In this document: positions 53,080 to 63,007 of the stretch, piece by piece
Layout: each line of letters opens with the position of its first letter
How positions within the stretch are numbered: the first letter of the stretch is position 1
The notes under the pieces: generated by a model
The model's database searches: none
Seen by the model: the letters and a program-made list of their open reading frames with translations, nothing else
Told to the model about the DNA's origin: nothing
Position numbers and translations under genes: made by a program
Assembly: GCA_963210315.1 (NCBI GenBank)
Contig: OY723306.1
Span: forward strand, 1,440,787-1,504,786
Direction of reading: 5' to 3'
Length of the DNA: 64,000 nt
Source: Rhynchopus euleeides
Lineage: Eukaryota; Euglenozoa; Diplonemea; Diplonemida; Diplonemidae

Positions 53080-54150
53080 ATGGAAGGACAAGCTGATGTG
53101 AACAATACCAGGGATGACGGTGCGACGCCGTGTTTTATTGCGGCCCAGAACGGAGAGGCTGATGCATTGCGCATTCTCATCACGGAACGACAAGCTGATG
53201 TTAACAAGGCCATGGACGACGGTGCGACGCCGTGCTTCATTGCAGCTCAGAACGGACATGCTGACGCAGTGCGCATCCTCATCACTGAAGGACAAACTGA
53301 TGTGAACAAGGCCGAGAACAACGGTGCGACGCCGTGTTATATTGCGGCTCAGAACGGACATGCTGACGCATTGCGCATCTTCATCACGGAAGGACAATCT
53401 GATGTTAACAAGGCCAGGAACGACGGTGTGACGCCGTGCTTCATTGCGGCTCAGAACGGACATGCTGACGCATTGCGCATCCTCATCACGGAAGGACAAG
53501 CTGACGTTAACAAGGCCAGGAACGACGGTGCGACGCCGTGTTATGTTGCGGCTCGCAACGGACATGCTGACGCATTGCGCATCCTCATCACGGAAGGACA
53601 AGCTGATGTGAACAAGGCCATGGACGACGGTGTGACGCCGTGCGTCATTGCGGCTCACAACGGACACGCTGACGCATTGCGCATCCTCATCACGGCAGGA
53701 CAAGCTGATGTTAACAAGGCCATAGACGCCGGTGTGACGCCGTGCTTCATTGCAGCTCAGAACGGACATGCTGACGCATTGCGCATCCTCATCGCTGAAG
53801 GACAAGCTGATGTTAACAAGGCCGAGAACGACGGTGCGACGCCGTGTTATATTGCGGCTCAGAACGGACATGCTGACGCATTGCGCATCCTCATCACGGA
53901 AGGACAAGCTGATGTGAACAAGGCCAGGAACGACGGTGCGACGCCGTGTTATATTGCAGCTCACAACGGACATGCTGACGCATTGCGCATCCTCATCACG
54001 GAAGGACAAGCTGATGTGAACAAGGCCGAGAACGACGGTGCGACGCCGTGTTATGTTGCGGCTCACAACGGACATGCTGACGCATTGCGCATCCTCATCA
54101 CGGAGGGACGAGCACAAGGGGAACAACAGCTGGCGCATCCTCAACACTGA
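53080..54150 (+). CDS. ankyrin repeat protein, near-identical 34-residue units, both ends disrupted
   Basis: Ten full units of 34 residues (102 bp), consensus GATPCYIAAQNGHADALR then ILITEGQADVNKARND, which is the ankyrin TPLHxAAxxGH...G.DVN pattern. Units differ by few bases, so the array has expanded or homogenised recently. Coordinates run from the first ATG (53080). An eleventh unit upstream carries TGA at 53029-53031 where the others encode Cys. Downstream the frame stops at 54148, whereas a +1 frame continues with repeat-like WRILNTEGQAATIINHEHPDS and a unique C-terminus ending GIESP near 54265, indicating a frame disruption around 54100-54130. It is either a pseudogene or a gene whose N-terminal exon splices past the first stop. 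An acceptor-like ACAACAG lies at 53018. Binding partner unknown. Confidence 0.65.
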   Translation: MEGQADVNNTRDDGATPCFIAAQNGEADALRILITERQADVNKAMDDGATPCFIAAQNGHADAVRILITEGQTDVNKAENNGATPCYIAAQNGHADALRIFITEGQSDVNKARNDGVTPCFIAAQNGHADALRILITEGQADVNKARNDGATPCYVAARNGHADALRILITEGQADVNKAMDDGVTPCVIAAHNGHADALRILITAGQADVNKAIDAGVTPCFIAAQNGHADALRILIAEGQADVNKAENDGATPCYIAAQNGHADALRILITEGQADVNKARNDGATPCYIAAHNGHADALRILITEGQADVNKAENDGATPCYVAAHNGHADALRILITEGRAQGEQQLAHPQH

Positions 54151-54604
54151 AGGACAAGCCGCAACCATCATCAATCATGAGCATCCTGACTCAGTGCGAG
54201 ACGCGTTCCAGCGAGCGGGCTCCACCCTTCACCAGTGGCTGAAGCCGGGAATCGAGTCGCCTTAGCGCCCCCTTTTCCCTCCACACTTTCTGAAGGGTCT
54301 TCAGCTCGCGGTGAGCGGGTCACCGCCCTCCTGACCCTGTGTCCCACGCGGCCCTGTGAACTCGGAGAAGAACTGGGCCAAGACCTAGGTTTCTGCGTCA
54401 GAAATCAGCTTCTGACGAGTGATCTGGCGCTCTCCCAGCTCCGCCTCTCCCTGTCGTGAAATCAATCAAAATGATCCGCCCTTTTGAGCTGTGGGTCGCC
54501 GGCGTTTTGTTGCAACCCTGCCTCGCTGCGCCTTTGTGGTGCACCTTTCTTTGGCCTGATGAGGTGTGTGGTGTGTATGTATCGTGCCAGCACAAATACA
54601 ACAG

Positions 54605-54877
54605 CCTCTGAGGCAGGCGAAGAAGGGACGCGCCAAGGCCCGCAACCGGCTGAGCGCCCAGATGTCTGTGGACGAGGAACCCCAGCAGACACCGACCGCG
54701 GGTGGACAGCAGGCGCAGGCAGTTGCGAATGGCGGCTTCAACAACAACGACCCAGCCCCTTCCGACTGCCGCATGGCACACGCGTCCACCACCCCAACCA
54801 CCCCCACCGAGATGTCGATGGACCCGCGCGCCGAAGACGAGATCTGTTCTCATTCGAGGATGCGCAGCGCGGCGTAG
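54605..54877 (+). CDS. possible terminal exon of an unidentified gene
   Basis: After an acceptor-like AATACAACAG the frame reads PLRQAKKGRAKARNRLSAQM and continues hydrophilic (Gln, Asn, Pro, Ser) for 90 codons to TAG. Phase 0 matches other genes here. A candidate first exon from an ATG at 54471 would require a 41-base intron, shorter than the others, so the gene structure is unproven. Confidence 0.3.
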   Translation, partial: PLRQAKKGRAKARNRLSAQMSVDEEPQQTPTAGGQQAQAVANGGFNNNDPAPSDCRMAHASTTPTTPTEMSMDPRAEDEICSHSRMRSAA

Positions 54878-55211
54878 AGTGAAGCAGCCGCACTCCCCCC
54901 CGTGTTCCCCAGTTCCCCCCCCCTCCCCTCCAGTGTTGAGCGTCCGCCCAGGGTACGTGACGTATGAAGTACCGACGCCCCGGCTTGCCGGGGCCTGGGC
55001 ATTTGTTGTTTACTCCCCGATCTCAGGGCCCTGCGAATGCTAGATCTCCCCGGTCCGGCCCTGTTTTTGACCCGCCAGCACTGAGTCACCTGCAGCTCAA
55101 CCCCGGCCAGTGCGCGGTTTGTTTGTCCTAGAGAGCAGCAGAGAGAATCGAGAGAGAGAGGGATTTGAGGCCCCCGCCCCCAGGTCCCCTGCCCACCTGG
55201 TCGCACTCAAG

Positions 55212-55258
55212 TGCCTCACACCGGATCTCTCCCCACCCGGTGATCCACCTGACGGATA
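55212..55258. repeat. 48-bp dispersed repeat, second copy
   Basis: Corresponds to 9832-9880 with a few substitutions and a short indel. Confidence 0.7.
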
Positions 55259-55565
55259 AGCAAAGATGAACCGATCGCCGGCAAGGAAACGGATTGAGGT
55301 AAAGGGCCCCCCGTATAATGTCAGTATTTGGGGGTCCCGGTGCCCAAAATTCCCGGGGTCTGGGGTGATTTGGGCAGACCAGAGAGCTTCTCCCGATGGA
55401 GAGTTTGGGGGCGAATGTCGCCATTTGTATTTTTTCCAGGTCTAGAACCTCTGATGACAGGTGCCCACGCCATCTCCACCTTTCACGACCCCAAACTCTC
55501 CCCCCCCCTCAACACCTTGGATCAAACAAGCGCCACCCCGATGCCAAATGATGTCGATGCCAAGC

Positions 55566-55710
55566 CAATATTTTTACACTCGTGTGAGCGGAAAGCGCCC
55601 CACCACAGCTGCAACCAAACGTGCTCTATACACTAACCCCACCCTTCATCAGGCTCAGGGTGTGATCAGTTCAGGGTTTTGTGTGTAGAAGCGTCAACGC
55701 AACAAACAAA
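55566..55710. repeat. dispersed repeat (CTTCATCAGG family), copy B
   Basis: Partner of 1850-2015; shares CACTCGTGTGA, CCCTTCATCAGG, TCAGGGTTTTGTGTGTAG and AGCGTCAACGC. A related 3' part occurs near 40735-40790. Confidence 0.5.
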
Positions 55711-55899
55711 AGGAAATTCATCAGAGCAGTTGTAGCTCTGAAGTGATAGGGCACTTTTGAGAAACTTACAAACTACACCCTCCCACACAAACACAACACC
55801 TCCCCTCTGTCATCAGGTGACTTGTCCAAACGCCCCACTCCCCCCCCCCCCACCCCCCTTGGGCCTCCCAGCTTGGTCGGGGGGTGCACCTCTCACAGC

Positions 55900-58688
55900 A
55901 TGCGTCGGGGCAGTGCAGCTGTAGTGCGCGCAGGCGCTGCTGCATCCGGGCTGCCGAGACAGCACCGGTGCTCCGCAGCGCTCGCCCTCGATGACGACCA
56001 CCACAGCTCCTCTCGGGCAGAGCTTGCCGAGGCCTACGGGGCACTGCCTGTGGCGGCAATGCCGTGCGAGGATACGCGGGCAAAGCTGCGGAGATACACC
56101 ACGCTCAGTGAGTCATCCACTGCAGTGGATTGGGAAACGGAGACATCGAGCAGCCTGTTCTCGAGCGAGACGTTCATGATGGACTTCGGGAGTGTGGACT
56201 TTATCTCCGACGAGCGCCGTGCCGTGCAGACGATGTTCCACCTTGCAAGCACAGCACCTAGCGGAGGCCTCGTCACCAGCGAGGATGAGGCACGCATCCG
56301 CGCATCTCTCAGAGTCAACTCCTACAGCCAGATGACAACCACAGAGAGGAGCCGCCTGCTGCATGAGAAGCTTGCGATGTTTTGGGGGTTCGACAGCTTC
56401 CGCCCCGGGCAATACGAGGTGTTGGATGCAGTGCTGCAGGGGCAGGACGCGATGGCCATCATGCCCACAGGGCATGGGAAGTCGCTGTGCTACCAGCTGC
56501 CCGCGGTGGTGTCGGGGAAGCCCACTCTGGTGATCTCGCCTCTCATTGCGCTGATGCACGACCAGGTCGCTGCCCTGGGGCAGAGAGGGATTGCCGCAGA
56601 GTTCAGCGGTGCCGGTAACGCATATGTGCAGGATTGGAATGACCTGGACGTGCTGTTCATGAGCCCGGAGTCTGCCGTGATGCAGCGCTCCCGCCTGGAG
56701 CAGACGAACTTCGGGCTGATTGCGATTGACGAGGCGCACTGCGTCTCCGAGTGGGGTGCTGACTTCCGCCCTGCCTACCGGGAGCTGTCGCTGTTCCGCG
56801 ATACCCACCCCGACGTGCCGCTGCTGACCATCACCGCAACCGCGACGTCTGCTGTGGCGCAGGATATCGCATCGGTGTTTTCACTCCCTCCGGACCACAA
56901 GCTTGTGCTTCACAGCTTCAACCGCCCCAACCTGCATTACAACGTGCGTGAGATGACGGCGAAGGCGAAGGACGAGATTGTCAACATCGTGCAGACGGAG
57001 ACGTGCTCCATCATCTACATGCTGACGGTGGAGGAGTGCAACAACATGTACGACTACCTCTGGAGCAAGGGGATCAACGCGGGGAAATACCACGGCAGCA
57101 TGAACATGACAGAGCGCATGCACACACAGAGGAGGTTTATGGCAGATGAGCTGCAGACCATCGTCTGCACGGTGGCGTTTGGGATGGGGATCGACAAGCC
57201 CGATGTCCGCCACGTCATCCATTATGGTTATGTCAAGTCGATGACTGACTACTACCAGCAGACGGGCCGTGCCGGGCGGGACAGCATGGCGGCGCGCTGC
57301 ACGATGTTCATCTCCCCCTCCATGATGGTCAGCAAGCTCAGCTTCGTGCTGCGCAGCAAGACAGACCCGCTGCACCGCGACAACGCCATGAAGGAGATGC
57401 TCGCCCTTGTGGACTATGCAGACCTCAGCGACTCTGTCTGCCGCAGGGTCCCGCTGCTGGCCCACTTCGGCGAGAAGTACACCCCGCCGGAGGGCGGCTG
57501 CGGCGCATGCAACCACTGCGACGGCCACAGCGACCCTGTCACAGACCCCATTGAGATCGGGTCCATCACCGCGGGGCTCCTGGGCATGATGAAGACCTTC
57601 CGCTACCCCCTCCCCATCACCCGCCTTGTTGAGGTCTTTAAAGGCGTGGCGAGGGGGCAGTACGACCAGAGAAACCGCTTCTTCAAGGTGGGGCAGAAGT
57701 ACACCCCGGAGTTTATCCGCGCCGTGATGAACCAGCTGCGTGTGGAGGGGTGCCTCTCGCGTGAGGTGTACGAGACATCCCGCACGAAGCAGCTGTGGAT
57801 GGGGTGGACCATCACGGCGGAGGGGAGGAAGCGCCTGTCGCAGCTGAACCGCTCGAAGCCATCGCTGCTCATCACAGACCCGATCCGTGAGCTGAGGATG
57901 GCGGTGAAGGCGGAGCGGAAGTCTCTGATGTCGACAGAGGCCCACGACGCGGAGGTGAAACGGGGGAGCGAGAAGGAGGAGGCTGCCAGGCGTGTCGGCG
58001 GTGTCGCCTTCTTCCCCCTGAGGGCGCTGCTGAAGGCGGTGCGTGCTTCGGAGGAGCATGGGGACCACGCACATCTCCCCGACGCCACCCTGGAGACGCT
58101 CTGCAGGGTCCGCCCCTCGACTGATGATGCCATGCGGCGTGTCGTGGGTGTTCCGGGCAACCTCAGCGCCGATCTCGTGTCGGAGTACGTCGCGGCGATT
58201 CGCATCTACTGCATCAACAAAGGGCATCCGGTGGACGTGGTATGCTGTGGGCGGGGTGGGGTATCGGAGGCTGTACAGTGTGGGATTGATTTGTTTTATA
58301 AATGAATCTGGCCCGCTTGTGTTCCGAAGGCCTTCGCTCTGGGGGGCATTGCGAGTGCTCCTGCCGGGGGGGGGGGGTTGCGTGTTTATACATGTGCAGG
58401 GGGGTGGAAGCTGTTCGGGCCACTCCTGTTGATGTGTGCACAGAGTGTGTTGTGGTGCCCCCTCAGATGAAGCCTGACCGACACACACACACACACACAC
58501 CACCCCTGACGACACAACAGGAGGACAAGCTTGCAGACGCCCTTGCCGAGGAGGAGGCACAGAGGCACACGCAGCTGGAGTCACCCAGCAACAAGGCGTC
58601 GCTCCGTGCCCCGGCGAAAAAGCTGAAGAGGGCGGCGCCGGTTCAGCCGGAGGTACCGAAGAGCAACAGCCGTCTGCCTTTCCTGTAG
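55900..58688 (+). CDS. RecQ-family DNA helicase, two exons
   Basis: ATP-dependent 3'-5' DNA helicase for recombination and replication-fork repair. Exons 55900-58239 and 58521-58688 (phase 0, GTATGC...ACAACAG) give about 835 residues. The ATG at 55900 follows an acceptor-like CTCACAG; the first roughly 150 residues are unconserved. Core: FGFDSFRPGQ-like motif 0 at 162-171, Walker A MPTGHGKS at 188-195 (His where most RecQ proteins have Gly), DEAH at 277-280, TATAT at 312-316, FGMGIDKPDVR at 427-437, QTGRAGRD at 454-461. Zinc-binding Cys at 514, 534, 537 and 540, then a winged-helix RQC region and an HRDC domain (about 700-780). The second exon adds a basic tail ending SNSRLPFL. The complete RecQ-Zn-RQC-HRDC order resembles bacterial RecQ, Sgs1 and BLM; which eukaryotic subfamily is unclear. 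Confidence 0.93.
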
Positions 58689-59519
58689 GTTCAGGCAGCG
58701 AAGGGGGATTGTTGGTGTCCCAGTGTGATAGACTTTCTGCTTGCATACTTTTGAACGATTTTTTTTGGCTTTTTGTTTGGGGGCGGGGAAGGTTGTGAGT
58801 GTGTGCTCCGTGTGAGATCGCGCCGTGCGATTGTTTTGAACCGATTTTTTTATGGACTGCGGGGGGGAGAGGGGGTCCGGTGCACCCTCTTCGAACAACA
58901 AAGTTCTGGGATGTTCCCCCATCTCGGCCCCGACTGATCCTGCCTTTACAGGACGTCAGGTAGCTGCCCCCTTCCCCCCTCCCCCCTCCCCCCACACACA
59001 CACATCAATGAATCGTGTGTCAAAATCATCAGGTGTCAGAGCTGCGAAGTCAAATCTCACAAACACCCCCCCCCCCGGAATTCTGACAGAAAAGTCTCGT
59101 GTCATTTTTTGAATTTGTTTTGTTTTGTCCGCCCCGCCATTTCCCCCCCCCCCCCCACTCCCTTCCCCCCCGGCCCCGCTTACGTCGAGCACAAAAAGAA
59201 CTGTTCCACCCCTCCCCTCCTGTTGTCTTTGTGTATCCGCGAAGACAAGAATCGCCGCTTTGGGTGGGGGAGGGGGTGAGGAGTTGGCCCAGAGGGATCC
59301 CCGAATAGCAATGGAGCGGGGCCCTGGCCCTGGCAACCCACGCGACTGCGCTCATGTTGGGACAGGTGTTGTGGCGCTGTGGGGACACAAGCTCTTTGGG
59401 GGAACTGGGCGGGACGTTTTGCCTCCCCTACCCGCCTTCCGCGTTGCTGTAGCAATCGCTAGATAAAAAAATCGGGGGGGTGTGGGTGATGGGATGGGGG
59501 GGGGAGGATGCCTGGTCTA

Positions 59520-59570
59520 GGCTTGGACTGTCCTTTTGGTTGAAGGCCAACCAAAAGGACAGGCCAAGCC
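59520..59570. repeat. 23-bp hairpin with 5-nt loop
   Basis: Arms 59520-59542 (GGCTTGGACTGTCCTTTTGG, then TTG) and 59548-59570 are reverse complements with one mismatch. No neighbouring gene; function unknown. Confidence 0.8.
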
Positions 59571-61538
59571 AAACTTTGTTGTGACTGTCCAGCACCAAAA
59601 AAAACAAACCAAACAAAAGAGGAAGCAACTGGGGGAAAAAAATGTGTGGTTGAATCCTCTCCACCTCAGAAGGGGGTCACCCCAACACAACTCGCCGTGC
59701 CGCCCAGCCCCCCCCTCTCCCCCCCCCTCTTCGTTCCCACTGTCTCCTTCCCCCCAAATCGTCACGACCGATAGCATGCTGCGACCATCCCCCCCCCCCT
59801 TCCCCCTCCCACTAGAGTACATTTGCTGCCCCCTCCCCCTCCTTCCCCGCCGCAGTCGCAGCGCTTTGTTCTGGAGAAAATGAAACGGCGCCACCGCCCC
59901 TGGTCGTCTCGCATATCAGATTGGTTTCGGTCCTCTGCACAGGATTTCGCATTGCTGTGATTGGCAATGTTGGATTCGCTTGGTGGCATCGAACAGAAGT
60001 CCTTGTATTGACGTGCCTCAAAATGTTCGTTTTCTCTCTCAAAGGCGCAATCAAACGAAGAGTTTGCGGGGGGGGGGGGGTGGGAGGCTTTATTGTGCGT
60101 CTCATCAACCGGGCGCACACTGCTTCGCGCAACAAAAAGAACAGGTCAAAGAGAGGGTCGAGTGATTGAATTGATGTCCAACTATATCCCAAAAAGCCCA
60201 CGAGGTGGTCGTGATGCACGGTCCATGTTGAGGGGAGGGGGCTTCTGCTTAGTATCTAGAACCAACGTTTTATTATTATTCCCGTATTTCGCACGCTTCG
60301 TGTGTGGCGTGAAGCCGTCAGCGCATCAAAAAAAAAGCCAACAAAAAGACAGGGCCGAGAGAGGTTGGGACTGAACGGTGTTGTAAACTCTATTCCCCGA
60401 GATGCCGAATAAAACCTGTCCCGGAGGTAGGGCAGGTCGGGTGTGCCTGAGCAGCCTGGTTGGTGGCCCTCCTTCCTCTCAGTCGCATTTTTTAGAAACG
60501 GCGCAGGTGGCAAAGTCGCTAGGTGTGTGTGTGTGTCTACACTAATATAAAAAGATACACGTGTGTGTGTGCAGAGCGAGGAGGAGGTGAGAGAGAGAGA
60601 GAGGGGGTGCGATCCTTCAGCGAACCTTCTGGCCATCCAGACCCAGTCCAAAGCACGCCGTGCTTGAGACCGTGTTCCCGTAGTATTGTTTTACCCCCAC
60701 GCCCTCCCTCGACTCCTCGCCCCAGCCACAGAAAGCAAACGTGGCGGAGCACGGACACCATGCGCCCAGGCGCAACAACCTCCGGTGTGAGACATCTGCA
60801 CGATTGTTGGAGGTGTCCCTAAACCCCAACCCCTCGTTGATCGCGATGATCGAAGCCAATCCAAACGTTCGATCCTGTCTCAGCTCCCACCCGTCTCAAA
60901 CCTATTATAGGTGGGGGAACGTCGGGACTGCGTCGGTTTTCTTGGAGGGGGGGTGGGGGGGGCGGTGTGTGGGAAAACTGTTGGATTTGCCAGTTTTTAC
61001 AGGCATTGCTTCTGTTCCGATGACCACTACACTGTGAGTTCTCGACACCCTTCTCTGTTTCGCGCGTTAGGGTCAGGGTCGCCACAAGGCCCCTTTCCCC
61101 CACCTCAAGCAGAGTCCACCTCACGCACACTCGGGTGGGGTACTGTGTTGTCAGTTGAAGGCTCGCATCGTTCAGATCATTCAAGCCTACCGTAGATTTA
61201 TAAATTTCTCCCCATCCCTCCCCAGGCCCTGAGGCCAATGTCAGGATCAAGAAAATCACCATCTGCGTCAATGCAACCAAACAACGTTTAGGAACCTCAA
61301 CTGCCCATTTTTTATCCGTTTCTTTTCCCCTTTTTTTTGCTAGATCTATTTTTTTGCCTTTCGCCCCATCGAATTGCCCCCACCCCCCACCAATCGTATT
61401 TTCTTTGACAGACACCAGCCACCAGCGCTGGGGAGCTCGAGCGGTTCCCAGTCGAATGCTGTTCACCTTTGAACTGGCAAGAGTTGTCTGTGGATTTGTC
61501 GATGCGGGTCTCCCGCCGAGTGCCAAACATGTCAGCAC

Positions 61539-61676
61539 ACAAGAAACTTGTCGCAGTGGAAAGATAGTCCGCTTTTGGATGACAGACACAACCCGGTATT
61601 GTCTTGTTGCGATGGCTGCTGAGGGTCGCGTAGATACACCAACCTTCATCAGGCAAGACCACGAGAGGCTTGTTCA
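61539..61676. repeat. dispersed repeat (CTTCATCAGG family), copy E
   Basis: Partner of 10501-10634, including CACCAACCTTCATCAGGCAA. Confidence 0.55.
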
Positions 61677-62413
61677 GTCGAATTTGTCTTTCATTGTTTT
61701 CAACGCCTCCGTGGACACCAGAAAACGCTTTGAAACAGAGAAATGGGGGGATGCGCAACGAGAGTTGATGCACCTCAAAGCTCAAACGGAGAACACCCAC
61801 ACAGCCTCTCGGCTGTGGAGTGTTCGCAAGGATTCTCGCGGTGAGGCATAAGGTACCCCTTGTCAAATGGGTCAAACAAGATTATCATTTTCCGACGTTG
61901 CCTGCACCGAATTCTCAATGATAAGCAAATACATGGCACAGTCTCCACTGGTTGTCTGTCAGGCTGAAGGTCGCCGTTAACAGCAAACGTGAGCCCCGGT
62001 GGCGCCAGGGAGCAAACAAAAATCGAGTTGTGTGCCTCTGTGATATTGCCATGGGGTAACTAAAATCCCATAGGCCAGAAGAGACATCGTTTGCCGGTGG
62101 TGATGCAGCACGTCGGGCCGCTTCAGACGGACAGGCCGGAAGAGGGTGCAGTCAACAAACGCATGCCTGGAGAGCGGAAACAGGAGAAGATGAAGGGCGA
62201 TCGTGCCACTACCACCACCGCCGCCACTCCCGCTCCCTTCACCCCCGGCTTATTGTCCCGTCACCGGATGTGTGTTTTGTTTGAGGGCGTTCATCTCAGT
62301 GAAGGGCGGTGTACTTTGTCGGTTTGTCATCGCCCCGCCCCCCCAACCATACACTGCACACACACGCATACTCTGCCCCATGTCCCTCCCCCTTCCAGGA
62401 AGCGGATCCCACA

Positions 62414-63007
62414 ATGCAGGTCCCGGAGGTCGACGTCAACGAGGTGTCTTTCAAAGACAGCGACGGCGACACGATTGCCTTCAAGGTGGCGGCGGGCGGG
62501 GGTGCCATGGTCTACAGCGTCAACAGCGAGGACCGCCCCCCGTTCAAAGTCCTGAAGTGGCACCCGGCGCTCGGCGTCCCCGGCCTGCAGTTCCCCGACA
62601 TCCGCAAGGGGTTCCCCCTGCCTGTGGAGGGCCTTGCGCAGGTCCTGGGCGGGCTGCGGTGCCTGGCTGCCAAGGCTGGGATTGACTGCCAGATCCCGAC
62701 AGAGGTATGCAGCAGAGTCTGCTGTGGTGGTGGGGGGGGTGGGGAAGAGCTCTCGCTCTCTCTCTCTCTCTCTCTCTCACCCACTCTCTTGTGATAACGG
62801 GCCCCGTCACACGCCTTTTTGGGGGGCGACATATCTATACACGGGGGTGGTAGGTAACGTTGAAGGTGCTGCTACCCCCTTGAAGCACGGCCCATCCAAT
62901 GCACCCACCGCACACAACAGGTCGTGGTCCCGCAGGGCAACGGGCAGATCGGTCTTCCGCGCGAGCTTGCAGACTCTCTGTTCAACCAGCGCAGTCAGGA
63001 CGGCTAG
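62414..63007 (+). CDS. small two-exon protein of unknown function
   Basis: Exons 62414-62704 and 62921-63007 (phase-0 intron, donor GTATGC, acceptor ACACAACAG) give 125 residues ending SLFNQRSQDG. The translation is globular: VNEVSFKDSDGDTIAFKVAA, VLKWHPALGVPGLQFPDI, LAQVLGGLRCLAAKAGID and QIGLPRELADSLF. No family recognised; no signal peptide or transmembrane segment. The intron contains a CT microsatellite (about 62750-62778). An acceptor-like CCCCTTCCAG lies about 15 bases upstream of the ATG, as in several other genes here. Confidence 0.7.

Larger units (their letters stand above)
54878..55899. other. intergenic spacer with repeats
   Basis: No gene seen. Contains the repeats at 55212-55258 and 55566-55710. 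Ends with an acceptor-like CCTCTCACAG one base before the RecQ ATG. Confidence 0.5.
58689..62413. other. intergenic spacer, no supported gene
   Basis: Motif copies near 58749 and 58836 (TTTTGAACGATTTTTT type) and 61169. Contains the hairpin at 59520-59570 and the repeat at 61539-61676. Frames are low complexity. Confidence 0.5.

Noticed and set aside
52936-54174. 412-codon frame on - strand across the ankyrin array
   Set aside because: Antisense shadow of the repeats; the + strand reads as canonical ankyrin units.
56881-59001. 706-codon frame on - strand opposite RecQ
   Set aside because: Antisense shadow; the + strand carries all helicase motifs.
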